From Nocardia lijiangensis NBRC 108240 (GTDB lineage: Bacteria > Actinomycetota > Actinomycetes > Mycobacteriales > Mycobacteriaceae), in assembly GCF_001613045.1 (NCBI RefSeq), contig NZ_BDBP01000032.1, positions 32,197 to 96,196 on the forward strand: a stretch of 64,000 bases of DNA, read 5' to 3'. The notes under the pieces were generated by a model. The model saw only the letters and a program-made list of their open reading frames with translations, searched no databases and was not told the origin of the DNA. Within the stretch, counting starts at the first letter, position 1. Every line of letters begins with the position of its first letter. Shown here one piece after another: positions 1 to 8,178 of this stretch. The position numbers and the translations under genes are program-made.

Positions 1-243
1 GTAATCGGCAACAATCACCTCGTCACCCGGTTGGACCCCGAGCGCAAGCAATGCGAGGTGTAGTGCCGCGCCGCAGCTGCTCAATGCGACCGCGCCACCA
101 GTTCCGTAACGTTCGACCAGCTCGACCTCGAGTGCTTTCCCCCGCGGGCCCTGACCGGCCGGCCAGCCCGAGGCGAAAACCTCGGCGACAGCAGCCAATT
201 CCCGCTCACCCAGACTTGCGCGCACCAGGGGAATGGTGTCCAT
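1..243 (-). CDS. DegT/DnrJ/EryC1/StrS-type PLP aminotransferase, N-terminal part (cut by window edge)
   Basis: Only the first 81 codons are inside the window; the gene continues beyond base 1. The protein begins MDTIPLVRASLGERELAAV and continues through a GWPAGQGPRG segment to SSCGAALHLALLAL and GVQPGDEVIVADY. This is the usual start of the DegT/DnrJ/EryC1/StrS family (fold type I PLP enzymes that transaminate keto-sugars and some aromatic ketones). The start is fixed by a strong GGGAGGTGAA ribosome site about 6 bases upstream. It lies 6 bp after the cupin stop and in the same direction as rppA, so it is probably the third gene of that operon. Inference: in naphterpin/furaquinocin-type pathways an enzyme of this family aminates a tetrahydroxynaphthalene-derived quinone, and that role fits here. 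The PLP lysine lies outside the window. Confidence 0.8.
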   Translation of the reverse strand, partial: MDTIPLVRASLGERELAAVAEVFASGWPAGQGPRGKALEVELVERYGTGGAVALSSCGAALHLALLALGVQPGDEVIVADY

Positions 244-249
244 CGTGAT

Positions 250-780
250 TCACCTCCCGCTGCTCGGTGGTTCGTAACGCAGCGGCGTGATCTGGTTGAT
301 GTCGTAGCGGTCACGCAGCCGCTGAACGGCGTCGGCATCCACCGACCGGCCGGACTCGAAGATCGCGACAATCTCCTCGAAATAGACTTCGTGATCGGGG
401 GATGGGTAGCTTTGGAACAACATTCGAACCGGCTTGTCGGTGGCATTCCTGAACGCGTGCGGACATCCGGCCGGAACGAACATGCAGCTACCCGGGCCCC
501 CGCGGACGACTCGATCGCCATCCGGCGATTCCCAGTCGTGCCAACCGTCCGGCGTACGCTGATTCGGCTCGAACGCCAGCAGGTCCAGCTCTCCTTCCAA
601 GATGTAGAAGAACTCCTGCGAGTTGCGATGGGAATGCGCCCCGACGTCGAAGCCGGGCGGAACCACCACCTCGAAGCTCGATACGACGGACCCGTTCGCC
701 CCGGTGACCTTGAAGGTGACTTCCTGCTTGTCTGTGATCAGCTTTCGACCCTCGCCGGGCCGGAGAACAACACCGCTCAT
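250..780 (-). CDS. Cupin-domain protein, possible THN/flaviolin quinone-forming monooxygenase (MomA-like)
   Basis: This is a 176-residue single-domain cupin. The metal-binding motif is visible as HSHRNSQEFFYILEGE (His49, His51, Glu56), with a second-motif His near 108 in PAGCPHAFRN. The start at 780 is preferred over an in-frame ATG at 795, because GGAAG lies about 7 bases before it. The gene sits between rppA and the aminotransferase on the same strand. Known biology: cupin monooxygenases of the MomA type oxidise 1,3,6,8-tetrahydroxynaphthalene to flaviolin in streptomycetes. The order rppA-cupin-aminotransferase therefore suggests the same step here. The family assignment is clear, but the substrate is inferred from context only. 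Confidence 0.8.
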   Translation of the reverse strand: MSGVVLRPGEGRKLITDKQEVTFKVTGANGSVVSSFEVVVPPGFDVGAHSHRNSQEFFYILEGELDLLAFEPNQRTPDGWHDWESPDGDRVVRGGPGSCMFVPAGCPHAFRNATDKPVRMLFQSYPSPDHEVYFEEIVAIFESGRSVDADAVQRLRDRYDINQITPLRYEPPSSGR

Positions 781-841
781 GTCATTTCTTCCCATGTCAG
801 TTGATATCTCGCTGTAGGCGTGGTGCCGACGCGCCCGGTTG

Positions 842-1912
842 TCAGTGATTCATGCCGCTCGGCGCGTCAACACTCCATCGACCTACCGACATCTCCGCGG
901 TGATGCCGGGACCGAAACCCGCGATGAGACCCTTGGCGCCGGGCATCGGCGAGTCTTCCTCGAACAGCCGGCGCAGCGCGTCGAGTACGACCGCGCTGGC
1001 GATGTTCCCGTACTCGGTCAGAGTCGCCCAGCTATGCCGGAACATCGTGCGTTCGATATCGAGGTGCGTGCTGAGGTCGTCGAGGATCCGCGGACCGCCC
1101 GCGTGAATGATGTAGTAGTCGAGCTTGCCGATGTCCCAGCCATCGTCGGCGACGAACTCACGAAGTACCGGCGCCAATGGCTCCATCGTCCCGGGCACCC
1201 GGCGATCGAGCTGGAAGTGGAAGCCGGTCGCACGAACGGCGTAGGAGATCCAATCCTCCGTGTTCGGAATCAAATACGAGGCATTGCGCTCCAGCGCTAT
1301 GCCGGTGCCGCCGTTTCCCCGGACTACGGCAGCCGCGACCGCATCACCGAACAGTCCGTCGGACAGCAACGAACCGACATCGTCGTCGTCGGGTTGGTAG
1401 CACAGCGAGCAGAGCTCGCACGCCACGATCAGAACATTGCTCCCGGGGTGGGCCACGCAGAAGTCGTGGGCGCGATTGATCGCCGCGGCACCTGCCGCGC
1501 AACCCAGCTGCGCGATCGGTATCTGGCGGGTGTCCGACCGAAACCCCATGGTGTTGATCAGCCATGCGGTCAGCGATGGCATGAGAAATCCGGTACAGGA
1601 CACGTAGATGATCGCGTTGATTTCCTGTTCCACGACACCCGCGTTCGCCAAGGCCTTTGCGATGACCTCAGGGCATCGCTTCTTGGATTCGCGCTCGTAG
1701 ATCCTGTTGCGTTCCTCGAATCCGGGGTGCCGCAGGGTGCTGTCGATATCCTGCACGATGTGCCGCTTCCGCACGCCCGTGTTCTGGATCAATTTGAGCG
1801 CCAAAGGAAGATTAGGATTTCCGGCGTACATCCTTTCGGCAAATTCCAGAGTATCTTCCATGCTCAGGACGTTTTCCGGCACACTCACCGACGGTTTGCA
1901 CAGCATCGACAT
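842..1912 (-). CDS. rppA: Type III polyketide synthase, 1,3,6,8-tetrahydroxynaphthalene synthase
   Basis: This 356-residue protein belongs to the chalcone/stilbene synthase superfamily and closely resembles streptomycete RppA, which condenses five malonyl-CoA units to 1,3,6,8-tetrahydroxynaphthalene. The catalytic triad is intact: Cys138 in IAQLGCAAGAAAINRAHDF, His270 in YIIHAGGPRILDD and Asn303 in LTEYGNIASAVV. Cys106 in YVSCTGF, which shapes the RppA pocket, is also kept, as is the C-terminal GFGPGITAEMSVG. The length is normal. It is transcribed with the downstream cupin and aminotransferase genes (62-bp gap to the cupin). The product is usually a precursor of melanin-like pigment, flaviolin or naphthoquinone meroterpenoids. 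No strong ribosome site is seen; an ATG two codons downstream is an alternative start. Confidence 0.95.
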   Translation of the reverse strand: MSMLCKPSVSVPENVLSMEDTLEFAERMYAGNPNLPLALKLIQNTGVRKRHIVQDIDSTLRHPGFEERNRIYERESKKRCPEVIAKALANAGVVEQEINAIIYVSCTGFLMPSLTAWLINTMGFRSDTRQIPIAQLGCAAGAAAINRAHDFCVAHPGSNVLIVACELCSLCYQPDDDDVGSLLSDGLFGDAVAAAVVRGNGGTGIALERNASYLIPNTEDWISYAVRATGFHFQLDRRVPGTMEPLAPVLREFVADDGWDIGKLDYYIIHAGGPRILDDLSTHLDIERTMFRHSWATLTEYGNIASAVVLDALRRLFEEDSPMPGAKGLIAGFGPGITAEMSVGRWSVDAPSGMNH

Positions 1913-1985
1913 GTCTGGAATCTACTTTCTCGACCGGGTTCAACTTTTCCGGGAATTCGCACACTGCAGCGGAAGGGCATGTCGA

Positions 1986-2822
1986 TCAATGCTTTCGCCC
2001 ATGGATCAGATGCGCGATCTCATCGATATCGTATTCGGCCTTGTCGCGCAATCCATATCGAGTCAGCCGCCCTCGCTTGGCCCATTGGCGAATCGTTGCT
2101 TCCTGAATTCCGAAGGCTTCTGCGGCAACCTTCGTCGGCAAAGTTCGCCGTTTCGGCTCTTCCGCCGCGGGGTCGGTGATCAGGCGTTCATCGGACAACC
2201 ATTCATAAACGGTCCAACGATGTCCCGACTCGCATCTGACGACAGCGCATTTGTCGATACCGTCCAACTCGACGGTCACCGGCGCAACGCATCGAGGATC
2301 GCGACACTTCCCGCTCACCGCTGCCGAGCCGTGTTCTCGCTCCACGAATCGCAAGACGTCGCGGAAGAGATCGCCGATCTCGACGACAAAATCCGCGGCA
2401 CTCGGATGGGCTGCCAGCCAGATGGTCCTGCCGACGAGGAACTGCGCTGCCGGCGCTGTGTCGCGACGGGGAGGCCGGATCGTGGGGCATTCACTCAGGA
2501 CGAGGTCCACCCATGAGTCCAGGATCGAGCTGATCCAGACCCGCAAGGCGATGGCGCCCGACGAAAGCGGCAGTGTGCGCTGATCACGCGGACGTCCGTG
2601 TCCCGCAGACCAATACCCCCATTGGGACGGACCGACACATTGCGCGGCCAGCCATGGGAGCGCGGCGAGTCGTTGTTCTGTCGCAGCGATGCAGTCTCGG
2701 CACAATCGCAGCGCGGTCCCCGCACGGGCTGGAGGCGAGCCGGTATTGTGGCGGTCGACTTCGCATATCATCGCGTGGTCCGAAGCTGGGGGCATGACAT
2801 TTCTGGTCGGTATTATTTCCAT
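1986..2822 (-). CDS. Putative zinc-finger/HTH DNA-binding protein
   Basis: This 278-residue protein has no clear named family. The first 60 residues hold spaced cysteines (CEV, LCRDC), and a mid-section has CRDPRC and CAVVRCESGH, suggesting one or two zinc sites. The last 55 residues read as an excisionase/MerR-like helix-turn-helix (TKVAAEAFGIQEATIRQWAK, then a Leu-Thr-Arg-Tyr turn and a short strand-helix). The start at 2822 has AGG about 8 bases upstream. It lies directly upstream of rppA on the same strand (73-bp gap), so it may be a local regulator of that cluster. Proteins built like this are also common in actinobacterial integrative elements, and base composition is less GC-rich than in neighbouring genes. 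No enzyme function can be inferred. Confidence 0.6.
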   Translation of the reverse strand: MEIIPTRNVMPPASDHAMICEVDRHNTGSPPARAGTALRLCRDCIAATEQRLAALPWLAAQCVGPSQWGYWSAGHGRPRDQRTLPLSSGAIALRVWISSILDSWVDLVLSECPTIRPPRRDTAPAAQFLVGRTIWLAAHPSAADFVVEIGDLFRDVLRFVEREHGSAAVSGKCRDPRCVAPVTVELDGIDKCAVVRCESGHRWTVYEWLSDERLITDPAAEEPKRRTLPTKVAAEAFGIQEATIRQWAKRGRLTRYGLRDKAEYDIDEIAHLIHGRKH

Positions 2823-3705
2823 TTACTGGACCTCGTGAATATCGTTCTCGACTCAACCGCCGGCTACGGCATCTCACCCTGCCGATCAGTCTCTGCGAAG
2901 TGCAAGTCATTGCCGCCAAGAAAGTGACGCATCACCATGCAAGTAAACTCCCGCAATCTTCGGTAATTCTGTTCGATCTGTTGCAGTCAGCGGACGAGTT
3001 CGACCCCGAATGTCCGAGGTCGAACTCCCGACAAGGAACCCTACTCGGCGAGCCTGCTCAATTGTCGCGCAAATATTTCCGCCCGGAGCAAAGCGCAGAT
3101 ACTCGGTAGCGACACAGCACGACACTGCATTGCAATCGATGGAGGTCACAGCGAATACATCGAAGCTACTACATCCGAACCGCCGAGTTGGGCATGCTTC
3201 CGCCCCACAGACAGCGTGACAGAGCTAATGTTCGGCGTCAACTCGCCGCGTCGACTCATCAAAAGTTCCGCGTAGATCGGTTCGTTGCGTGAAAAAGTCC
3301 GGATCGGTCCGGCGCGCCTCCGTCTGCAAACTGCATGTACGCGGTCCATCGGGGTGATGGAGCTGTCGATGGTGGGTCGGAGGGCGATCACGTGGTCGGA
3401 GGTGTGCGGTATCGGAACGGCACGAAGACGGCGATTCTGAATTCGTTATGCACGGTTACCGATTACCGCCCGGTATTATGCGCGCGCCGGTGTACTATCC
3501 GGATGTTGTTGCGGCGCTGGAGAAGTGCTGGGCCGTAACGAACGCGCTGGCCGGTAAGCGGCCGGGTGCCGGCATTGGCGCAGATTGCGCCGATGCTACG
3601 CCAGTTCGGGGAGTTGTGTGTTCGCCGCAATTACCGATGTGCGGTAGTGCCAGGCAAATGATGTGAAGTGATGCTCACCCACAAACAGTCAGCGATCCGT
3701 CCTTT
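2823..3705. other. Long intergenic stretch without a supported gene
   Basis: About 880 bases of visibly lower GC separate the HTH gene from the StrR-like regulator. Short open frames exist (for example 2907-3149 minus and 3448-3666 plus), but they lack ribosome sites and family-like sequence. A plus-strand stretch near 3570-3665 can be read as a protein-like segment (ALAQIAPMLRQFGELCV) in a frame without a start. It may be a decayed gene end. I see no convincing promoter, RNA gene or repeat. Confidence 0.5.
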
Positions 3706-4797
3706 TCAGGACGCGACAACATCGCCTGTGGGAGCGTCAGCGGTCTCGTCGGCCAACCGCAGTCGGGCGCGGTCCGCGAGTGCGGACCAGAAGTAGGCCT
3801 GACACTGGGCAAGCTGGACGATGGCAGCCGTGCGGTGCTGGGGGACGGTGCTCACGAGAGCCTCGCATTGCGCGGCGGCCGCGACGGACATGGTGAGCAG
3901 ACGAATGACGGTCCGCCCGCTTTCGCTCGACCGCATCGCGGGATCGCGCCGCAACCGCTGAAGAACCTCCGACACGGCAAGCCCGGCAACCGGATTCGAC
4001 TCCTGCGCAGCCGACGGGTGTCGCGCACCCGTTGACGCCGTCGCATGGTCGCGCTCGGTGACATCTTGATGCACGCCTTCGACAGGCGACCGCTGACCAG
4101 CGAGCAGCGGACTCTCTCCGCGTTCGAGTCGCAGGCGGACGTCTCGAGCGGTGCCGATCGACAGCCCTGATTGCCGCGCGATCTCCGACAGTGAAGCATC
4201 CGGGTCACGGCGGATCACTTCTGCGGCCAGGCGGCGGCCCGTGGCCGTGGAGGCTGGGCGAACTTTGCCGTCTCGCCCCAGCCGTTCGGACAACTGGCCA
4301 TCTTTTCCAGTTGCACAGCGCCGAATCGTGCCGACAGTGTTGTGCGACAGTCCGCTGACGCGTGCGATCAGCCGATCCGACCACCTCGGATGTTTCTCGA
4401 GCAGTCGCTCGGCCGCTGCCTTGCGCTCCTTCAGTGTCAGCGGCATGCCGTGCCCGACGTTCGCCCGCACCGACAGCGCGAACAGATCGTCATGGTCGCC
4501 GTCATAGAGCCGCGCAGCCAATGTCTCCTCACCACGACGAATCGCCGCTTGCACACGGTACATGCCATCGATCACGCGCATCGTCGGTCGGTGAACGAGA
4601 ATCGGCGGCAGGTCGCCCTCGGACTCGGCGATCGCGGCGACATACGCTTGGTCTTTGCCACCCAACCGCGGCGTATCAGCAGGACGCAACTGTGATACAG
4701 GCAGCGACTCGATCGGAAGCCGACCGATGAATTCATCCCACCCGTCGACCGCGGCCTTCATGCTGAATCCAGCCAAACCGTCGATCACGTTGTCCAT
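3706..4797 (-). CDS. ParB-domain StrR-like transcriptional regulator
   Basis: This 363-residue protein has an N-terminal ParB-like domain (about residues 25-110, with LPVSQLRPADTPRLGGKD, then LPPILVHRPTMRVIDGMYRV and FALSVRANVGHGMPLT). A helix-turn-helix follows (KHPRWSDRLIARVSGLSHNT, about 130-165), and a second follows that (ASLSEIARQSGLSIGTARDV, about 200-220). This is the architecture of StrR/NovG-type pathway-specific activators of antibiotic and aminosugar clusters, not of chromosome-partition ParB. The start is supported by AGG 5 bases before ATG. It points towards rppA on the same strand. Inference: it may activate the rppA-cupin-aminotransferase genes, although the 880-bp gap and the HTH gene lie between. 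The C-terminal 130 residues are poorly characterised. Confidence 0.8.
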   Translation of the reverse strand: MDNVIDGLAGFSMKAAVDGWDEFIGRLPIESLPVSQLRPADTPRLGGKDQAYVAAIAESEGDLPPILVHRPTMRVIDGMYRVQAAIRRGEETLAARLYDGDHDDLFALSVRANVGHGMPLTLKERKAAAERLLEKHPRWSDRLIARVSGLSHNTVGTIRRCATGKDGQLSERLGRDGKVRPASTATGRRLAAEVIRRDPDASLSEIARQSGLSIGTARDVRLRLERGESPLLAGQRSPVEGVHQDVTERDHATASTGARHPSAAQESNPVAGLAVSEVLQRLRRDPAMRSSESGRTVIRLLTMSVAAAAQCEALVSTVPQHRTAAIVQLAQCQAYFWSALADRARLRLADETADAPTGDVVAS

Positions 4798-5285
4798 CCC
4801 CGCCTGAGCCGGTGAAAATCAGGTACACAACAGCGGAAGCCGCAGAAGTTTATGCTGCTGCGAAATTATAGTCCAGAGTGCGATCCCTCACATTGACAGA
4901 CAACGAATGATTTCCGGCTGGAACTCGTCAAACTGATGAACAACAAGCCCTCGATTTATTCCGGGCGACCAGTTTGTGCGGACCGCCGATGAGGAGTGCG
5001 AAAAGGCCGTTTCGGCCGGGCCTGCGACAGTCCGCCAGACACCCCGCCGTAGAGACCGCCAGTGCGCCGTCCTCGGCAGGCCACGGCGGAACTGGCGCCC
5101 AGCGATCAGCGCGGCACTCGGTCTTGCGGTGCCACCTTCGCGTTGGCCGTCTGGTCGGCTCGGCGTAGCCGTGCGGGTGCGGCGTTGGATCTGCTGCCGG
5201 GCAGGTCATCCGGCGGCCGGGGCGAGGAACGGCCAGCCTCGGAGGTGGATGCGATAGTGTCTCAACGCATTTGCGTGAGAAAAGA
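4798..5285. other. Intergenic region between divergent genes
   Basis: About 490 bases lie between the StrR-like gene (minus) and the beta-helix protein (plus). The half next to the regulator is AT-richer and contains TTGACA near 4893 that could be a -35 box, but no matching -10 was convincing. The other half is GC-rich and open in several frames with no family-like sequence. No gene is called. Confidence 0.4.
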
Positions 5286-5897
5286 GTGGCAGTGGCGGAC
5301 GAGTCGATCGAATCGTTGAGCGAGACCGGGCGTGCGGAGCAGGCGACGGAGTCGGATCTGGAGAAAATCCTCGACGAGGATATTCGCGATTGCCTCGATG
5401 ACGACACCAAGGTGCACCGCGGCGACTTGAGGATCGACGGGGATCTCGACATCTACGACGGCGCGCTCATCGTAATCGGAAACCTTTCGACGACAGGCTC
5501 GGTCGCCACCGACGAGACCGGCAGCCTCATCGTGACCGGCTCGGTCGAGTGCAGGCATCTGTACCTCGAGGGCAATCTCGAGATTCAGGGGAACGCAACG
5601 ATGCGGGGCGTCGTCTACGGCTTCTACGAAGCGGGTATCTCCGGGGTGTACGGGACGACGAAAGCCAAGGTCGGCCTCATCGGGAATCACTGCTGGGAGT
5701 GCCAGAACGAGGAGTACGAGGTCGGAGGCACGTTCTCGAACTTCCGCGCGGGAAGCTTCACCGGCGATCCAGAAGCGCTCCGCCGAGTGATCGGCGAACG
5801 TGCCTTCCAGGGGCTTGGCATGTTGCTCGGCTTGAGCGAGGAAGAACCGAAGGAACGAAACTCCGCATGGGGGCTCTCGCTGTTTCGCGATCTGTGA
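5286..5897 (+). CDS. Hypothetical protein with short beta-helix repeats (polymer-forming-like)
   Basis: This protein of about 203 residues is not assigned to a named family. After an acidic N-terminal 45 residues, residues about 50-130 are short repeating strands such as GDLRIDGDLDIYDGALIVIG, then NLSTTGSVATDETGSLIVTG and LYLEGNLEIQGNATMRGVVY. That rhythm is typical of right-handed beta-helices like bactofilins and related polymer-forming proteins. An HCWECQNEEYEVGG segment and an alpha-helical tail follow. No signal peptide or membrane segment is seen, so a cytoplasmic location is likely. The start is uncertain: TTG 5271, GTG 5286 and GTG 5292 are all in frame and none has a strong ribosome site. 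It stands alone, with a 53-bp gap to a convergent gene. Confidence 0.6.
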   Translation: MAVADESIESLSETGRAEQATESDLEKILDEDIRDCLDDDTKVHRGDLRIDGDLDIYDGALIVIGNLSTTGSVATDETGSLIVTGSVECRHLYLEGNLEIQGNATMRGVVYGFYEAGISGVYGTTKAKVGLIGNHCWECQNEEYEVGGTFSNFRAGSFTGDPEALRRVIGERAFQGLGMLLGLSEEEPKERNSAWGLSLFRDL

Positions 5898-5950
5898 CCC
5901 GAATCCTGCACGAGCAGCAAGGTGTGACCGGTTTGGACGCGGACGAGACA

Positions 5951-6475
5951 CTACTCTTGCGCCCGTTGTGCAACGAGCGCAGCGTGGGATAGAGGTTTCG
6001 AAAGGTCTGCAACGTCACCGTTGGTGGTGTAGTCGAGGAGCACGACAGTGCGTGTGTCACCGAGCACGCGAAGTTCGGCTACGAGATCTGCGACCCGATG
6101 ATCGAGCACCCACCGGTAGACCGGCAGGTAGATCTCTCGGCGGGCCTGCTCGTAGCCGAGCAACTCACCGTCGATCCGATGCCCGAGCGGTTGGCCGAGC
6201 CGACGCGCTGTGCGTTTGATGCCTTTCATCGTGGTGATGTCGAGCTTGGAGAGGTCTTCTCCTTCAGAGGCAAAGACTTTCAATGCCTGCCAGACACCTT
6301 CGACGGATTGTGCTGCGCGATCCGGGTGCCCGGGTACCGGGATGCCACCGTGGGGGTAGAACGGGCTGAGGCGCACCCAGGGTTCGGCACCCCGCGAGGT
6401 GACGTCGATGATGAGTGCGTCGGGGAATTCGCGCCGCAGTGTGGTGCGGCGGCGGTTGGCGACGTGCAGAGCCAT
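5951..6475 (-). CDS. Conserved hypothetical protein (DUF6939-like)
   Basis: This protein of about 174 residues begins MALHVANRRRTTLRREFPDA and carries VTSRGAEPWVRLSPFYPHGG, a pattern I associate with a conserved actinobacterial family of unknown function (DUF6939-like). Later segments include VEGVWQALKVF, TTMKGIKRTARRLG and an aromatic-rich IYLPVYRWVLDH. No signal peptide or membrane segment is seen; it is probably cytoplasmic. The ATG at 6475 is chosen because the conserved block begins there; an in-frame GTG at 6505 would add ten residues, and neither has a clear ribosome site. It converges with the beta-helix gene and lies downstream of the secreted protein on the same strand (55-bp gap). 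No function can be given. Confidence 0.65.
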   Translation of the reverse strand: MALHVANRRRTTLRREFPDALIIDVTSRGAEPWVRLSPFYPHGGIPVPGHPDRAAQSVEGVWQALKVFASEGEDLSKLDITTMKGIKRTARRLGQPLGHRIDGELLGYEQARREIYLPVYRWVLDHRVADLVAELRVLGDTRTVVLLDYTTNGDVADLSKPLSHAALVAQRAQE

Positions 6476-6530
6476 GAGGCCGAGAATGCCACCGGGGTCC
6501 GACACTCATCCAGTGCGAATCGGGTGCGCA

Positions 6531-6938
6531 CTACGGCACGGTGAACTTCTTTGCCTGTCCGGAGACCACGGTGCCGTTGCGGTCGACGAGCGCCACCCGG
6601 ACCTGCGCCTCGGAGCCCGAGGTCAGCGGTGGCTGGCTGGGGTCCGTCGTCAAGGGGACGGTGGCGCTCTGCGGGGAACCGTTGCATTCGACGGAGTTCT
6701 GGATGCCCTGGGCGGCGGGACGGTCGGCGTTGGGGTCGCCCATCATCGCCTGAATGCTCGCCACCCCGGCGGAGCCGTCGCAGCTGTAGTCGATTTGGAT
6801 GATGTTCGATCCGGCACCGGTGATGTCGAGAGTCGCGGCGGCGAGCGCGGGAGCGGCAGCCACCACCGAGGCCGCGGCCATCGAAGTGAAGACAACGGCG
6901 ATGCGGGCAGGGCGCCGACAGTTCGGGGTAGTCATCAT
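6531..6938 (-). CDS. Small secreted protein with Sec signal peptide
   Basis: This 135-residue protein starts MMTTPNCRRPARIAVVFTSM and has a hydrophobic Ala-rich core ending in a plausible AxA signal-peptidase site (PALAAA) near residue 35. The mature part of about 100 residues is Ser/Thr/Asn-rich with two cysteines (YSCDGSAG and NSVECNGS) that could form a disulfide. It ends in a strand-like RVALVDRNGTVVSGQAKKFT, resembling a small Ig-like or beta-sandwich domain. A GGAGGAAGGA ribosome site sits upstream of the paired ATG codons at 6938/6935 and excludes a longer frame. No named family or enzyme motif is visible. It is predicted to be exported; its role is unknown. Confidence 0.7.
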   Translation of the reverse strand: MMTTPNCRRPARIAVVFTSMAAASVVAAAPALAAATLDITGAGSNIIQIDYSCDGSAGVASIQAMMGDPNADRPAAQGIQNSVECNGSPQSATVPLTTDPSQPPLTSGSEAQVRVALVDRNGTVVSGQAKKFTVP

Positions 6939-7169
6939 GGAGATTCCTTCCTCCTGTGTGGCGGACATAGATCGCGGAACACGACGGGAAGAGACGCGGT
7001 ACGCATCGCACCGCCCGTATCCATGGTCCAGCCCCTTGCACGCTGCGGTGGGGAATCCGCTCGAATCGGCCGTCGCGGCGGCACCTGCGTTTCAGCTATG
7101 CCTCCTAGGCCCGCCGGGACCCAAGTGTCACAGCGCCGCCGGGATCGGATTGCCCTGACGCCGAACCGC

Positions 7170-8009
7170 TCAGCGCCAGCGCGCGTGCCGCGGGAACAGC
7201 GCGCGACCCGCCTCGTGGGCGACCTCGACGAGCACCCGCGCCAGCCGAGCGGTGTCCAATGCGGGCCGCTCCCCGCTGACCTGTCCGGACAACGACAATG
7301 CGGCCACCGCGGCCCCGCGCCCGCGCACCGGAACCGCCACGCAGGCGATACCGCTGACCGACTCCTCGTTGTCGACGGCCACACCCTGGCGGTGCCGGAT
7401 CCGGTTCAGTTCCCGGTGCAATTCGCCTCTGTCGCAGACGGTCCGGGCGGTCAGCTGGGGCATCCGGTCACGGAACGACGCCTCGACGATGCTGGGTTCC
7501 AGCGTCGCGAGCAGCGCCTTGCCCAGCGCCGTGCTGTGCGCGGGCATGCGGCCGCCGAGCCGGGTCGGGATGGTCGCGGCCAGGCGTCCACCCGCCTTGT
7601 CGAGATAGAGCACCTCGCGTCCGTCGAGCACGCCGAGGTGTCCGACCATCCCGGTGCGCTGACACAGATCGTGCAGCAGCGGGCTCACCACATCGCGAAT
7701 CTCGTTGTGGTCGGCGGCGAGTCCGCCGAGCTCCAGGGTGCGCATGCCGAGGCGGTAGCCGCCGGGGGCGTGCGCGAGCCAGCGCAGGCGGATCATCTGA
7801 TCGAGGATGCGGTGCACCGTGGAGCGGGGTAGCCCGGTGCGTTCGGCGAGGCCGAGCAGGGTCAAAGTCGGTGTCGCGCCGTCGAACGCATCTAGGATCA
7901 GCGTCATTCGTTCGATCATCGACACCGGCGGCTGGGCCGGCTTGGCGGTCGCACGACCCGTACCTGTCCACTCGCCGGACTCGGGATGGGTCAGCATCTC
8001 GACCGTCAT
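7170..8009 (-). CDS. IclR-family transcriptional regulator of the steroid operon
   Basis: This 279-residue protein has an N-terminal winged helix-turn-helix (about residues 28-85, with LTLLGLAERTGLPRSTVHRI) and a C-terminal IclR effector domain (about 100-270, with RTGMVGHLGVLDGREVLYLD, MPAHSTALGKALLATL and GIACVAVPVRGRGAAVAALS). IclR proteins are dimeric one-component regulators that bind small aromatic or aliphatic acids. The start has a perfect GGAGGTG ribosome site. It is transcribed away from the flavin reductase-kshA-kshB-hsaC operon across a 241-bp gap that holds an inverted repeat and two copies of a TAGAAATATTTC-like motif. It is therefore very probably the local regulator and probably autoregulated. 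The effector is unknown; a steroid ring metabolite is a reasonable guess. Confidence 0.92.
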   Translation of the reverse strand: MTVEMLTHPESGEWTGTGRATAKPAQPPVSMIERMTLILDAFDGATPTLTLLGLAERTGLPRSTVHRILDQMIRLRWLAHAPGGYRLGMRTLELGGLAADHNEIRDVVSPLLHDLCQRTGMVGHLGVLDGREVLYLDKAGGRLAATIPTRLGGRMPAHSTALGKALLATLEPSIVEASFRDRMPQLTARTVCDRGELHRELNRIRHRQGVAVDNEESVSGIACVAVPVRGRGAAVAALSLSGQVSGERPALDTARLARVLVEVAHEAGRALFPRHARWR

Positions 8010-8040
8010 GGCTCACCTCCATTGTGTAGCGGCTCAAGCT

Positions 8041-8059
8041 TAGAAGTATTTCGATTAGG
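8041..8059 (-). promoter_or_regulatory. Putative IclR operator, copy A
   Basis: Read on the minus strand this 19-mer is CCTAATCGAAATACTTCTA. It matches 14 of 19 bases of the motif in front of the kstD block (44056-44074). It lies 32-50 bases upstream of the iclR start, where an autoregulatory site would be expected. The consensus with copies B and C is roughly CTAGTAGAAATATTTCCG, which resembles the IclR-type half-site pair GGAAAT/ATTTCC. Confidence 0.45.
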
Positions 8060-8080
8060 CATGTGCATTTTCGGCACATG
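8060..8080. promoter_or_regulatory. Inverted repeat CATGTGC-N7-GCACATG
   Basis: Perfect 7-bp arms with a 7-base spacer lie between the divergent iclR and flavin reductase genes, immediately beside copy A of the shared motif. The symmetry suggests a dimeric regulator site; the bound protein is not known. Confidence 0.5.
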
Positions 8081-8178
8081 TGTTTGTGTCTCCCATCACA
8101 GTGCCGTGCCAGCGTCGAGCCTGAATCCCGGAAACTACGGAGATCGGTACGGATCTTCTCGGTAGCCGGAACCGATGC

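Noticed and set aside
839..2179. A 446-codon plus-strand frame opposite rppA
   Set aside because: The minus strand encodes a full RppA with its catalytic triad.
2907..3149. An 80-codon minus-strand frame in the gap before the StrR-like gene
   Set aside because: GTG start without a ribosome site and no recognisable sequence.
1986..3705. The possibility of an integrated element (excisionase-like HTH and lower GC)
   Set aside because: No integrase, attachment repeats or tRNA target are visible, so the HTH gene is listed only as a DNA-binding protein.
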